A stretch of 64,000 nucleotides of DNA from Cylindrotheca closterium (GCA_933822405.4 CAKOGP040001446.1:354120-418119), one strand, 5' to 3'; positions 41,975 to 55,121 are shown, counted from the stretch's first letter. The notes: generated from the sequence alone by a model not told the origin. A program made the numbers and translations.

Positions 41975-43674
41975 TTAATCCTCGCTTCGTGGAGGTTCGT
42001 AGTCACGATCTCTGTTCTTGCTGCGACTCCTGCTCTTACGACGGCTACCGCTCTTGGAACGCATGATGCCATCGGCTCCTCTGTCGCGGCTCTTGGAACG
42101 GCGCTTTCGGGAGCTGCTGCGCTTTCTGGAGCTACCCAGCAATCGCCGTGCCTTGGAGGAACGACTCTCACGGTACCGAGATCTTCGTGCAACGGCAAAT
42201 GCGAGAAATGTTGCAACGAAAACAACAAAGGAGAATGTGACAAAAACATTCGCCAGCAATCGACTAAGTTGTGTTTCAACTTGTTGGCTGTTCTCCCCCA
42301 TTTGAAGATTTGCTTCATCCCAGAACTCTTGAATCACTTGACCATAGAACTTGCCCCCAACGTCGATACTGAGAATGGTACCTTGCGCGTGTCCCTTAGC
42401 GATGCAGTCAGATTCACATGTAAACGAGTCGTGAGAGTAGAACTTCCAGCACTGGTTGATCAAATCATCATCATCCATTCCGTTGTCGCCAATGACATAA
42501 CCATCCTGATACGTTGGATAATCGATACATGATGTACAGTATCGGAAGGTATCGTAGACATCGTTGAGTTGGGTAAGAGTGTATTCTTCGGTGTCTTGCC
42601 ACCACTCGCTTGCCCAGTTTCCGTCATCTCCGCCACCATCCCCAGAGCCTCCTAAAGAAACATCATTTGTCAATCCAAAGTCATCATATGTCATGCCCAA
42701 ATCGTCGTTGGGGAACAAGCAGTAATCGTCAGTGTATAGAGCCATTTCGAATCTACCGTACTGTTTGGGGGCAACACCTGCATAGATTGCTTCTCCGTTG
42801 TTGGAGTCTCCAACATAAAAGCAGGTAGCATCTGTCATGTAAGCAAGTCCAGCAAGAGCAACAACGTATTCATATTCATCGATAGCCCACATATGCTTGG
42901 AGATCTGCTCGATGAACTGATAAAATTCTTGACGGTAGACTCCCATGAGTTGCCATTGTGTATCGGGTCTGTGGCAATCTAGTGTTCCCACAGGTTGATC
43001 GCCAAAATACTCATCGTAGCCATTTCCTTGATAGTTGGGGTCAACATACTGCAGCGCAAAACATTATGTGTTAGTTACAAGTTGGAATCAGGATGACTGC
43101 ATCCCTCAATAGAATCCAAGTTTTCACTCACCGATGCCCACATCATCCAGCGAGAGCATCTTCCGCCCGCATCACCACCACCATCATGGGAGTTACCACC
43201 ACCCTCATCATCATCTGACTTGTCATTGTCGCAATCAATGAAACCTCCCAGCATTCTGTAAGCTTGGGACCACATGTCGTAATCCTCGCCAGGATCTACG
43301 AGATAAGAAAGTTCTCCTCCAGACTTGGATCCTCCCCAAGCAAGCTTTCGGAGGTATTCACTATCCATGGATTCCAATTCTTCTTCTGAAACTCTTTCAA
43401 CATCCTTAGGTTTCACATTCTTGAAGATTTCCTTCACCCGTTCATTACGTTCTTTTTGGCGCTGGCGACGAGCTTTATATTCTTCTTCCCTTTCCTCGGC
43501 TGTAGGAGCAAAAGGGTCCAAGATGCTTGTGTAATTTCTTTCAGTACTGGTCGGTTTTTGTGGAACAAATGCATTGAATATAGTTTCAATTGGTCTAAAC
43601 TGCTTGGTTGCTCCATCGACAATCCCAACAGCCGATGTCAACAGAAATGACACCGGAAGGAACAGTTTCACCAT
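41975..43674 (-). CDS. Type I membrane protein with RS-rich cytosolic tail, unknown
   Basis: Exons 43132-43674 and 41975-43048 give 538 residues. Signal peptide (LFLPVSFLLTSAVGIVDG), a lumenal part with a charged coiled region (AEEREEEYKARRQRQKERNE), an acidic Asp/Gly-rich stretch, and many Trp, Tyr and paired Cys (GRCSRWMMWAS; CTSCIDYPTY; CWKFYSHDSFTCESDC). One membrane segment near 435-460 (LANVFVTFSFVVFVATFLAFAV) is followed by a tail of about 75 residues packed with Arg and Ser (RESRSSKARR; RKRSSSRKRRSKSRDR; SRRKSRSRSKNRDR). RS repeats are normally nuclear splicing domains; here they face the cytosol. Secretory or cell-wall-forming compartments are possible locations. I do not recognise the family. 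Confidence 0.75.
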
Positions 43675-44971
43675 CTTTCTTCTATTGTCTCTACGGTACT
43701 GTATAGGTGGACCTATATCTATTGCACCTACAGTATCGCACCTTTAATGCATCAACTATCCCCGAAAGAGAAAGGTCGGAATTGCTTGTCCGTTTTGTTG
43801 CCGGTGACGTTTGTTAGTACTGAACCCCGTTCAAATGCACGTCGGCGTGCTCCAATCTTGCAACTTTCGGGCGGGAAGCTTCTTGGCGAGTCAGGCTGGC
43901 GTACACCAAGGCTCTATGTGCACGTGCACCTGGTACAGATTTAAATCGCAGAATCTATTCGTTAGGTCTACCGGCGCGCATCCTTGCCGATCCTGCACTG
44001 CACCGACCGTACTGCGCCTTGATTTGAGCAAATCAGATACATGCCGGTACACTTTTTCTTTTTTTGGCTCGACTGACTCCTCCGATCGACCATCTTATTG
44101 CAATGCTGCTATTCATTGTAGTTGTCCAGATCGTAGCCAATCTTGAACCCTATTATTGCGTTTGTAGCAATCAATCACAACGAGAAAGAGTCCCTCGAAT
44201 GTCAACCATGTAGAGTAGCTACAAAACAGTAGTTGTTGTGTTGTTCATTCAATACTTTTTCAATTAAACACTACCGGTAGGCATTTCTTCTTGAGGTCAG
44301 GGTCATAAGCTCGGTTTGAGTGTGCGCCTAATGTGAGATGACCATATTTTTTAGTCGTCCCACCTACTACATGGTCGATAGGATGAGTAATCATTAACTA
44401 TCACAATTGTGGAGTAGTATCGTATAGTCCAAATCTACTACAATTATCTTAAAAGGCTCATAAATCGAACTTTTCTGTTCTTGGAGGATACAGTCACTAA
44501 GCTCATGTACCTAACACGGAGCACCTGATGATGTTGCTCCAGAGTGGCAAAGTGGTTCGACCGGTACGAACTGACGATTTCTTAGTTTTAAAACACTAGG
44601 TCTGTACCAAATATTAGGTCATTCTTACCACCTACTAAAACTATTTCGTGCCAGCCTACGGCAAGACCAATTTCTAGCTTTCAACATCTTCAGCAGGACG
44701 AGACCTGAACGCAATTTGTCGAAGCGTGAGTTAGAAATGAGATTCTTTTATGATGTGGAGATACAGCGCTTGGAAATATACGTGGGAGGTCAACAGTTTG
44801 TACTATAGGGATTCTATTACTGTGACGACGACATTGTTTCGTCAGAAGCATCCTTTTTTGGAGACTGAAAGACTGCAACAACTTCATCGTTTCATCTGTC
44901 ATTCAAACCAATCAACAAACTAATCCAATCATTTCTCGTCACTGCAGTTCAGCTATATTTTGTAATTCAAG
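43675..44971. other. Gene-free intergenic region
   Basis: About 1.3 kb, the longest stretch without a gene. Frames are short. It contains ACCTGGTAC at 43928-43936 and several ACCGGTA pieces (44272, 44567). No tRNA or mobile element was recognised. Confidence 0.5.
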
Positions 44972-45256
44972 ATGGGAAAGCGTACCAAAAAGGCAGGAAT
45001 CACGGGAAAGTACGGAACCAGATATGGTTCCACTCTTCGTAAGATTGTCCGAAAAATGGAGGTCTCTCAACATTCCACATACCGTTGCGTCTTCTGCGGT
45101 AAGGATTCAGTCAAGAGAACTTGTGCCGGCATCTGGCACTGCCGCTCTTGCCGAAAGACCATGGCGGGTGGAGCATACGTTTTGAGCACAGCCAGTGGGG
45201 TCACTGCCCGCAGTACCATTGGACGTCTAAGAAGATTGGCAACTGAACAAGCTTAA
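44972..45256 (+). CDS. RPL37A: Large-subunit ribosomal protein eL43 (L37a)
   Basis: 94 residues, single exon, the full family length. It starts [19 protein letters not shown] and carries the C4 zinc ribbon C39-x2-C42-x14-C57-x2-C60 ([19 protein letters not shown]). The C-terminus ([14 protein letters not shown]) is typical. It is a cytosolic 60S protein. The absence of an intron is compatible with high expression. Confidence 0.97.
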   Translation: MGKRTKKAGITGKYGTRYGSTLRKIVRKMEVSQHSTYRCVFCGKDSVKRTCAGIWHCRSCRKTMAGGAYVLSTASGVTARSTIGRLRRLATEQA

Positions 45257-46217
45257 ACTAAAAGTCAAATGGAATGAAACAAACAAATTTTATGTTTGGG
45301 GTATACGTTTTCTGTTCTGTGTGCGCCTATGTGGGCTGATTCTCGAAACATGTGTATTGATTTGGATCACCGTGTGAATTGATGTTGGTTGATCCTTTTT
45401 GTTGGCTGGAATAAATTCATATTTTTGTGCTTACTTCGAACAGTTTTCATCTCATTCTCCACTCCTCGCACAAAGGAACTTGATGATTGATCTGTTCGTT
45501 GCAGGGCCAAAAATCGGTTTCTTTTTTGTTTGTTTTTCAAAGCGTTGCTGTTTAGGTAGTGCTGCAACCGTTTTTGACATGAGATTCTAATATTTGCAGG
45601 CTCAATCGATCTCACCAATAATCTTTCCGTAATGATGTGCCTACCGCCCACCACCTTCATGTCTAAAATTCCGTAACAAATGGCAGCCTCCAACTCTTTG
45701 CAACAGTCGCAACTACCTTTCATGTTATGACGCTTACTATGATGCGATGCTACACTATACTATACTAATCCCATGATATTGACCATGAATTTAGACCGAT
45801 GTCCTTTTCCTCCTTTCTTGGAAACAGATCATCATCATCATCATTAAAAATTCAAGTCGAGTGATTTGAATTCATTCGTTCATTCATTCATTATTCATTT
45901 CAGTCCCGTTGTCATGCGCACCTGAACCTTTCCACAAAAGCTTCCGTGCTCGGCCGATCGTGGCTGACGTAATGCTTGCCGCCCCGTGATAAGCTGTAGA
46001 TTTTGTACTGCACACGCCGGTAAAAAAAATTCTCAACGGTCTGATTGACTCCTACGAGTACTGATGACTTTTGTCGGAGGCTTGGCAAAGACAACCACGG
46101 ATCCAACATATCGAGCAAGAGGAGTGTTGTTGCCAAACACTCGATTGCCAAAACTCAAGACAAAAACAAGACAACTTTCTTCTTCTTACACCCCGTCCTA
46201 GAATAGAAGTTTTGAAG
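45257..46217. other. Intergenic region upstream of clathrin
   Basis: Holds ATC triplet repeats near 45830-45845 and a TTCA tetranucleotide array at 45871-45899. A TGACGT half site is at 45965-45970. A 118-codon minus-strand frame at 45367-45723 has no protein-like features. Confidence 0.45.
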
Positions 46218-49200
46218 ATGGCTGCCGTTCCAGTAATCTTCTCGGAGGCAATCAACGTGAGTTCCCCAATGATTTGGATTCATTTTTCATGTTCGCGTAG
46301 CGTGTCGTAGGAATCGTACGAAAAAATCAAAAATCTGCAAGCTTCGTGAAACATCGGCAATGACCATGGCTGTGACGACCAAAATCTCGAGTCTTGGATT
46401 TCTTGAGACAAATACGGTGAAAAGTGGATTGAATGGTGATGAGAACATGCCCTCAATTTGCCGACAAAGAGATCTTGTTCGCCAATGCTGTGAAGTTTGT
46501 GTTGAATCTTGTTTTATTTGGTCAAAAACTAATATCTTCAATCTTCCCATCTTATTTCGCCACAGCTCCAACAACTTGGAGTTCCAGAAACTTCGATCAA
46601 GCATGGATTGACCACAATGGAATCCGATAAGTGGATTATTTGTGTCGAGCCTAGCCAAGTGACCATGATTGATCTTCGCAACGGTGCACAAGTCACTCGT
46701 CGTCCAATTCAAGCAGAAGCTGCCATCATGAACCCGGAGCAAAATATTCTTGCTTTGAGATCTGGAACCACGCTTCAGATCTTCAATCTAGAAGCAAAGG
46801 CCAAGCTAAAATCCCACAATATGCCAGAGCCTTTGGTTTTCTGGAAGTGGTCTAGTCCAACAAACTTGGCATTGGTGACTGCTACTTCCGTTTACCACTG
46901 GGCATTGGACGCACAGTCCGCTCCCGTTAAAGTGTTTGATCGCCACGCTACACTTGGAGCCAATACCCAAATCATCAATTACAAAGTGTCTCCTGATAAC
47001 AAGTGGTGTCTGTTGGGTGGCATTTCTGCTGGCGCTGGGGGTATGGTCAACGGAAACATGCAATTGTTCAGTATGGAGCGAAAAGTGTCACAACCACTTC
47101 AAGGTCACGCTGGAAGTTTCGCTACAATCAAGGTTCCTGGCCGAGAAGATGCGCAAATCCTTGTGTTTCACGAAAAGAAGGCTGAGGCACCACAAGAGCC
47201 ACCAAAACTGTATATCAAGGAAATTGGACGCGACCCAGCAAAAGGAGCGCCCTTTGGTGTTCAACCGGTTGTCATCCCAGTGCCTGCCGATGCGATGGCT
47301 GACTTCCCTGTCAGTCTTGCCATCGATCAAAAAAACGAGGTTGCCTTCTTGCTGACAAAGATGGGATACGCATACATGTTTGACTGCCACACTGGAAAGA
47401 CCATGTACCGCGCCAAGGTCACTTCCGACACCATCTTTGTCACTTGCCCACAAGACTCTACTGGAGCTATTTTTGGAATTACTGTTCGCAAGGGGTCAGT
47501 CTTCCGTCTGCAACTCAACGGACAAGCCTTGGTTCCCTACATTGTCCAAACTCTTCGTGACACTGATCTTGCTTTGAAGGTCGCCGGGCGCCTGAATTTG
47601 CCAGGAGCAGAGAATCTTTTTGCCGCCGAGTTTGAGAGACTCATCAGCACTGGACAAGTGGCAGCAGCAGCCAAAGTAGTTGCTGCTAGCGGAAATGCTC
47701 TGAGAACACCAGCGACTATTGCTCGATTTCAACAGATTCCTGCCGAGCCAAATGCTGTTCCACCAGTCTTGCAATACTTCTCTACACTTTTGGAAACTGG
47801 TCGTTTGAACGAGCAAGAGAGTATTGAGGTTGCTAAGCCTGTCTTGCAACAAGGAAGACTTCAACTGATGGAGAAATGGCTGAAGGATGACAAACTCCAA
47901 TGCTCCGAAGCCCTTGGTGATCTAATCATGCCAAGAGACGCTGGTATGGCTTTGAGTGTGTACCTTCGCGCCGAAGTTCACGCGAAGGCTATCCAATGCT
48001 TTGTCCAACGAGGTGAATACGACAAGATTGTTCCATACTCCACCAGTGTGGGCTTTCAGATGGACTACACTACCATGCTGAGCCAGCTTCTCTTCAACAA
48101 TCCTCAAGGGGCTCTTGATCTCGCAAAGGGACTTGTTAGCGCCGAAGGTGGCCCAATGATTGATATCCAACAGACAGCTGAAGCATTCCTTAGTAGCAAC
48201 CGCATTCAAGAAACCACTGCTTTCCTTTTGGAAGCCTTGAAGGACAACAAACAAGAACATGGCTACCTACAAACCAAACTTCTTGAAATTAACTTGATCG
48301 GAGGTGCACCTCAGGTTGCCGATGCCATTATGCAGCAAGGAACTCTTACTCACTACGACCGTGCTCATGTCGCCAAGCTTTGTGAGCGAGCTGGTATGTG
48401 GCAACGCGCTGCCGAGCATTACAGCGACATTGCTGATATCAAGAGAGTCTTCAAGAACAGCCACCAAATGAGCTCCGAATTCGTTGTCAGTTACTTTGGA
48501 CAGCTCAACAGAGAACAAAGCATTACCCTATTGAAGGATATGATGAGCCGTGGTCCTCAAAACATGCAAGTCTGCGTGGAAATTGCCAAGAAATACCACG
48601 AAGAGCTTGGATCCGAGCAACTTGTTGAGGTTTTTGAACAGAACCGTGCCACTGAAGGTCTCTATTACTACCTTGGAGCGATTGTCAACTTCTCGGAAGA
48701 TGCATTTGTCCACTTCAAGTACATCCAATCTTCGTGTATGTTGGGACAATTCAAGGAGGCCGAACGAGTCTGTCGAGACTCTAATATTTACAACGCTGAC
48801 GAAGTCAAAGCATATTTGAAGGGAGCGAAGTTGCCCGATCCTCGCCCTTTGATTCACGTTTGCGACCGATTCGATTTTGTTGATGAGCTAACCGAGTACT
48901 TGTATTTGAACAGTCTTTTGCAATACATTGAGGTTTACGTAACCAAGGTGTCTCCAACTAAGACTCCTCAAGTTGTCGGAAAACTTTTCGATCTGGGAGC
49001 GAACGAAGACTTTATCAAGAGAATCTTGATGGCTGTTGGCACCGCTTGTCCCGTTGAAGAATTGGTCGAGATTGCTGAGACCAGAAATCGCCTCAGAATG
49101 TTGCAACCTTGGCTCGAAGCTCGTGTGGCGACTGGAAGCACCGAACCTGGAACACACAATGCTCTGGGAAAGATCTACATCACTCTTAACCGTGAGCCAA

Positions 49201-51722
49201 AGTCTTTCTTGCTTAACAACATGTTCTACGAACCAAAAGTGTTGGGTCCATATTGCGAATCGCTTGATCCCCAACTCGCTTTCATTGCCTACAAGAAGGG
49301 GGCTGGTGAATGTGATGACGAACTCATCAAGATCAGTAAAACTCATGGACTTTACCGAGATCTTGCCAAGTATCTTGTTGAACGTCAAGACTTGGAACTT
49401 TGGGCCAAGGTTTTGAACAAGGAAGAAGGAGAAGACGAAGAGGACACATCCCGACGCCAATTGATTGACCAAATCGTCGAATGGGCCCTTCCCGAGAGTA
49501 CCTCTGCTGACGAAGTCTCCTGCACTGTCAAGGCTTTCATGGCTGCTGATATGCCAGGTGAACTCATCAGTCTGCTTGAGCGTGTTGTCCTCCAAGGGTC
49601 GGACTTTTCCGATAACAAGAATCTTCAAAACCTTCTTATCCTCACTGCTATCCGTGCTGATACCACTCGTGTAGCGGGATACATTGATCAATTGGACAAT
49701 TTCGATGCCAAGGATATTGCATTGATTTGTGTCTCTGATAGCCACAACCTTTTCGAAGAAGGTTTCAGCATCTACACCAAGTTTTCGAAGCCCGAGTACA
49801 CTTCCGACAAGGAGGAGCAAACCGACATGCAAGTTCTTGCCATTGGTGTTCTTGTGGACTACATGAAAGACTTGGATAGAGCCAAGACTTATGCCACTCA
49901 ATGCGACGAGAAGCCCGTCTGGTCTAAGCTTGGAAAGGCTCAAATCGAAGGAAAGTTCCCTGCTGATGCTATTGAGTCCTACATCAATGCCGATGATCCA
50001 AGTGAATACGTCATGGTTTGCAGTGAAGCGAATGAAGCCGAGATCTACAGTGAACTCATCCCATATTTGAAAATGGCCCGAAAGAACATGCAAGAGAACC
50101 TCATTGATACTGAGCTAATCTATGCCTATGCAAAGACCAACAACTTGACTGAGTTGGAGCAATTCGTCTCTGGACCCAATGTCTCTAATATCCAAGCAAT
50201 TGGAGACAGATGTTTCTCGGAGGGTCTGTACCCTGCTGCTAAGATTCTGTTCGTGAGTATCAACAACAACTCCAAGTTGGCACTGTGTCACATCCACTTG
50301 GAAGAGTACAGGGAAGCCGTTTCTGCGGCACAAAAGGCCAACAATGTTTCAACGTGGAAACAGGTATGCTTTGCTTGCCTCCGAGCAGACGAATTCAGAC
50401 TTGCCTCCACTTGCGGTCTTGAGGTTATCAAGTACCCTGATCACGTCGACGAGGTTGTGTCCCATTATTCGGATTTGGGTCACTTCGACCACGTTGTTTC
50501 CTTGTTCGAGCAAGGACTTGGTCTTGATGATGCTCACATTGGTATTTTCACAGAATTGGGTGTTCTTTACACCAAGCACGTTCCTGAGAAAACCATGGAG
50601 CATTGCAAGGTCTTTTTCAGTAAGCTCAATGTGTCCAAGGTTGTTCGTGCGTGCGAACGTGCCCGTTTGTGGGACCCTGCTGTCTACCTGTACATGCATG
50701 ATAAGCAACACGACAATGCATTGAAGGTCATGATGGAGAGAGCTAACTCTTACGATAATGATTTGTTCTTGGAGTCTGTTATCAAGGTTCGCAACGCAGA
50801 ACTGATGTATAAGGCTGTCAGCTACTACCTCGAATATCACCCAGATCAATTTACAAGATTGATGGAAGTTACCGAGGAGAACATTGACCACTCTCGTGTC
50901 GTCAGTCAACTTCGACGAACCGGCCCACATGCTCTTCAACTTGGACAACCTTACCTCAAGAATGTCCAAAAGCTGAACTTGAGCCCTGTGAACGAAGCAC
51001 TCAATGAACTTTACGTTGAAGATGAAGATTATGAAGCACTTCGCAAGTCTATTGACAGCTTTAACAACTTTAACATGATTGCTCTTGCTTCCAAGCTGGC
51101 CACACATGAGCTTCTTGAGTTCCGTCGCATTTCTGCCTATGTCTACCGCTGCAACAAGAAGTGGAGTCAATCGATCGACCTTTCGAAGAACGACAGAATG
51201 TGGAAGGATTGCATTGATACTGCCAACGAATCTGGAGACGCTGAGATCATTGAGGACTTGTTGAGGTTCTTCTGCGATTCATCTGAAAAGGAATGCTTCT
51301 GTGCTGCGTTGTATACATGCTTCGCACACATCAGCCCAGATGTCGTCATCGAACTAGGATGGCTCAACGGATACCACCATTTTGTCATGCCTTTCATTAT
51401 TCAAACTTTCCGTCGCACGCACAAGCGATTGGAAGCTTTGGAAAAGCGCACAGCACCCCCTCCGGAGGAGAACGCAGCAGACGAAGTTGCTGCTACATAT
51501 GGAAACCTTGGAGGGTTCGGCGGAGGCGTTCTGATGTTGGAGAACGGCGGTCCTTCTATGGGATCTATGGGAGGAATGCCAGGTCCACAAGGTGCGATTG
51601 ATATGAGTGGCTTTGCACAAGCGCAAGGAATGCCACAACCAGGAATGATGCCACCTGGTGGTTTGCCACAACCAGGAATGATGCCTCAAATGGGAGGTAT
51701 GGGCATGGGCATGGGAATGTAA
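46218..51722 (+). CDS. CLTC: Clathrin heavy chain
   Basis: Exons 46218-46256 and 46566-51722 give 1,731 residues. The short first exon (MAAVPVIFSEAIN) splices into LQQLGVPETSIKHGLTTMESDKWI, the conserved start of the terminal propeller. Propeller marks follow (RRPIQAEAAIMNP, FWKWSSPTNLALVT, HWALDAQSAPVKVFDRH, QPLQGHAGSFATIKV), then the seven clathrin repeats of the leg (for example ELISLLERVVLQ) and the trimerisation region near the C-terminus (HFVMPFIIQTFRRTHKRLEALEK). The last 70 residues are Gly, Met and Pro-rich with GLPQPGMMPQMGGMGMGMG. The single intron of 309 nt is three to four times longer than the others in the window. It forms coated vesicles at plasma membrane, TGN and endosomes. 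Confidence 0.97.
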
Positions 51723-51971
51723 ATATCAAGCCGCAATTATCGATCTCAATATGCAAGCAATAACAAATAAGTAGGTTTCAATATTACTTGATTTGCTTAT
51801 TCGCGATAGCTGAACAGATTTTATATTGTGTTCTCTAAAATTCGATCCATGTACAACTTCGTTTTTCGACCAAGTCGAATAAAGTTCGCAGGGTGCTACA
51901 CGTGTCAAACCATCAACTCTCAACGTTACATTACTAACTTCACCATATTACATCATCAATAAAGGAAAACA

Positions 51972-53396
51972 ATGTCTAGATTATTGGCTTTCCTCTTACT
52001 CAGTCGCTTTGCGGCTGGTGCCAGGATTCTTGCCGAGAGCGATTCCAAACTCCCCATGAGTCTTTCCACTGTTATTTCCGACTTGGAAGCTGAAGATATC
52101 AAGGCGCTTGGGACTGCTTGCTTCCTCACCAGCCGTAGTGTTTCGAAGGCAAAGAAGGCAGAAATTTTCGGATTGGAGGATTTGACAACAACTGCTTTTG
52201 GAACAGACTCTGGGTTGTGCATGGCTCTTTCTCCCATTTCGATTCCTGAGGTTGCTTCAACTGCAGCGGCATGTGGAGGTAATGTCCTATTCTACGCTAG
52301 TGAAGAGGATCTGCTTCGGGGAGAAGGGCTCTTTGATACTCTCGGACCTGCAATGGAACGAATCTTGAGCGGGGATTTTGGATCTACTTCTTCACTTTTC
52401 GTGGTTGCCGATGATCCAGTGAGCGCAAAGGCTAAGCTTGAAGAAGCAGCGTCTGGTGTCCTTTCAAATCTCGTGTCACCAAAAAAGAAGGTTGCACTAT
52501 TGGGCGATGTATTCGCGAAGGTAGAATACGTCAAAAATGTAGAGGAAGCTATGGCCCTTTGTGAAACCACAAATGAACCAGCTGTGGAGCAGGCAACAAT
52601 CGCATCAGCAGTGGCTGCTGACTTTTGGCAAACGACACCAGTGGCCATTGAACCTTCCATGTCATCAAAGGACCTTGCAGCAGCGAGACATCTGGGACCT
52701 GCAGCTCGAAAAGCACTCGAAAATGCAATCTCGACCGTCAGTACCATGTCTAAGGATAAGGTTGTGCCCAACTTTGGTGACTTGTGCGATGCTGCCACCC
52801 AGCGTGCAATGGAAGAACTCGATGAAGTTTCTTCGCCAATGTTGACCGCTTCCAAAACAGGCAAACAGATTCGTGAGAACTTGAAGCATGACATCGCGGC
52901 CGCAATTGATGAGTTGTGTCAAGAGCAGTTGGGAATGTCGCAGGTTGCATGCTTTGATGAATTCAAGCAGGAACTATCAAAACTTCGAATTTCTCCCAAC
53001 TTGGCCTCCGACATGCAAAACGTTGTGACAAAGTCTGTTGCGAGCTTTGCTTCGAAGACAAAGAACATGCCCATTAGCAACGCAAACGCCAAGACAGCCT
53101 TCAAGGCTCAACTAAAGGAGTTCTGTGCTGAAAGGCTCGAGGCTGCACAAGCTAGCGGTCAATTCAAGCCATTGCCACGAAAGGGTGTGACAATTGGACT
53201 TCATTGGCTGCTTCCAAAGCCCTTCGGAAACGACTTCCGTCAAGAACCATGGATGGTTCATGCTACAGATAATTTGGTCTACGTGCCTCCGGATAAGATC
53301 ACAGATGTCAATCCTGAAGATGTTGCTTCGGGTGACTGGCGCAGTAAGATTGTCCCATGTCCCTCTGGCAACGAAATGTTGTACATGCAATAGCTC
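51972..53396 (+). CDS. Secretory-pathway protein, unknown family
   Basis: 473 residues plus stop, single exon. Signal peptide (LLAFLLLSRFAAGARILA), no further membrane segment. Residues about 30-200 alternate helix and strand (ISDLEAEDIKALGTACFLTS; LLGDVFAKVEYVKNVEEAM). The second half is helical with repeated short charged segments (LENAISTVSTMSKDKVVPNF; AATQRAMEELDEVSSPMLTA; LKHDIAAAIDELCQEQLG). The C-terminus has a compact domain IGLHWLLPKPFGNDFRQEPWM then VYVPPDKITDVNPEDV and NEMLYMQ. No retention signal is seen. I do not recognise it; I suspect a lineage-restricted diatom family. Confidence 0.72.
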
Positions 53397-53620
53397 TAGT
53401 TAAAAATAAGCTGTGGCTAATTATCTTACTTCGTTTGCTGGATTGATGTGCTGCGCTTGCTTGTGTTCAGAACAAATGGTACCATTCCTGCAAGCGGTTT
53501 AGAAGTAAAACTAAACGCAGTCGAAGACATCAATTTAGAATCTTGGCAATTTCTATTTAAAATCGTATAATTCTGCTTCTCAAGTCCGGAAAAGCTTGAG
53601 CCTGGCTGAACAAATTTGTA

Positions 53621-55121
53621 TTAGACAAACCACATTCGTTCGGGGGTAAGGCAAGTTTCCTCCGGGATTTGCTCCTTTTCTTCTTGCGAACAAAGGTATT
53701 CCTTCAAACGGTAATTCCGTTGCGGGTTTCGCAGTTTGTTGAGCGCTCTCGCTTCGATGTTTCGCACTCGGTCACTCGAGATGCCCAAGTGTTTTGATAT
53801 TTGATTAATGCTCATTGGATTACCATCATCTAATCCGAAACGAAGTATGAGAACTTCTCTTTCTTTAACTTGTAGTTCAGCAATGACTGCCCGGATATCC
53901 TGCTTCAAATGTTGGCTTTCGGCATCTTCTTCAGGCGTTGGAGCATCTGAAACGACGAAGTCCACAATTTTGCGATTGTCTTCTTTGGGACTACCTCCGC
54001 TTCTAATTCGGTTCTCCAACGAGACCACATTGCGAGCTCGAGATGTCAGCTTTTCCAGTTCCTCAACGCTCATCTCCATGTAGTGGGCCAGTTCTGGTAC
54101 GGATGGTGGTCTTCCAATTTCGTGAATCATGTCTTTTCGAGATTTGTTCACTTTCTGTAGCATAGCATGAACTATTTGAAATGTCAGTTCTCGTACAGGG
54201 TATCATGAAAGCAACTGCCAAACTTCTGAACTTACCGTGTGCTGGCAATCTGATAATACGAGAAGAATCTGAGATGGATCGTAGAATACGTTGCTTCACC
54301 CAGTATGTAGCATAGGTTGAGAATCGATTTCCACGTTCTGGCTCAAAGCGCTCTGCTGCCTGCATCAAGCCAAGGTTTCCTTCCTGTATCATATCTTGCA
54401 GAGTCAAGATTGTTCCTACGCCTCCTCCAGCTTCTGTTGCATATTTCAAGGATTTGTGGTGACGTTTCGCGATGGCAGTTACGAGGCCTACGTTCGCTGA
54501 CACCAACCTCGACCGTGCCTCTTGGCCGTCACGCATTAATCTCCTCAATTCAATTATCGATAATCCACACGCACTGGCCCAGTCCGATTCAGCGGCATAG
54601 TTGATGTTGGAGTTTAGGGCAAGCTCGTCGCGAATCCGAATCGCTTGACGAAGGCTTGCGATGCTGCGTGTCAACACTCCTTCTTCGTCTTTGGTGAGCA
54701 AGGCTCCTCGGTTTCTTGGACTTAGTCTCTTGTCGATCTTTGGACTGCTATTGCGACTGCTCGGGCGCATAATTCTAGCGTTTCGAGTTCGTGTTTCTAG
54801 CGCCGGTCGTCGCTCGATGGACGTTGGAATTTGTTGCAAATTTAGAATATCTAGGCGCTTGGAAACCTGAAGTGAGTGCAACTCAGATGATTCTCCGACA
54901 GCATATTCTCCTGGGGCAACAGCGCACAAGCTTCCTTCCCCATGAGGCACGGCTCGACATCCATTCTCAAGTGTTGCACTGTGACTCTTGGTTGACACAG
55001 AAGACGAGAAGGCAAGCGAAGCTTCCAGTTCTAGCAAAATAGAAGAGCCGATCATGAATGCTGCTTTCATCCATCGTGTCCTCTTCATTGATTTTGGTTT
55101 ATTTTCCATGTTGATTTTCAT
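53621..55121 (-). CDS. Plastid RNA polymerase sigma-70 factor
   Basis: Exons 54236-55121 and 53621-54171 give 478 residues from the ATG at 55121 (others at 55088 and 55067). MKAAFMIGSSILLELEASLAF gives a plastid signal with a Phe junction, preceded by a basic extension. Region 1.2/2 is seen as LTRSIASLRQAIRIRDELAL, region 2 as LQDMIQEGNLGLMQAAERF with FSTYATYWVKQRILRSI, region 3 as HAMLQKVNKSRKDMIHE, and region 4 with its helix-turn-helix as REVLILRFGLDDGNPMSINQ and LGISSDRVRNIEARALNKLR. It directs the plastid-encoded polymerase to promoters. One of several sigma factors is expected in diatoms; which one is not clear. Confidence 0.93.

Noticed and set aside
43811..44146. 111-codon plus-strand frame in the large intergenic region
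   Set aside because: Cys/Ser-rich with no pattern or targeting signal; other frames of equal quality overlap it.
45867..45900. TTCA tetranucleotide array as a CRISPR-like or regulatory array
   Set aside because: It is a plain microsatellite with no spacers; the genome is eukaryotic.
48888..50093. 401-codon minus-strand frame inside clathrin heavy chain
   Set aside because: It is a shadow created by codon bias on the opposite strand; it has no protein-like domain and lies wholly within a certain gene. The 273-codon frame at 50349-51170 is rejected for the same reason.
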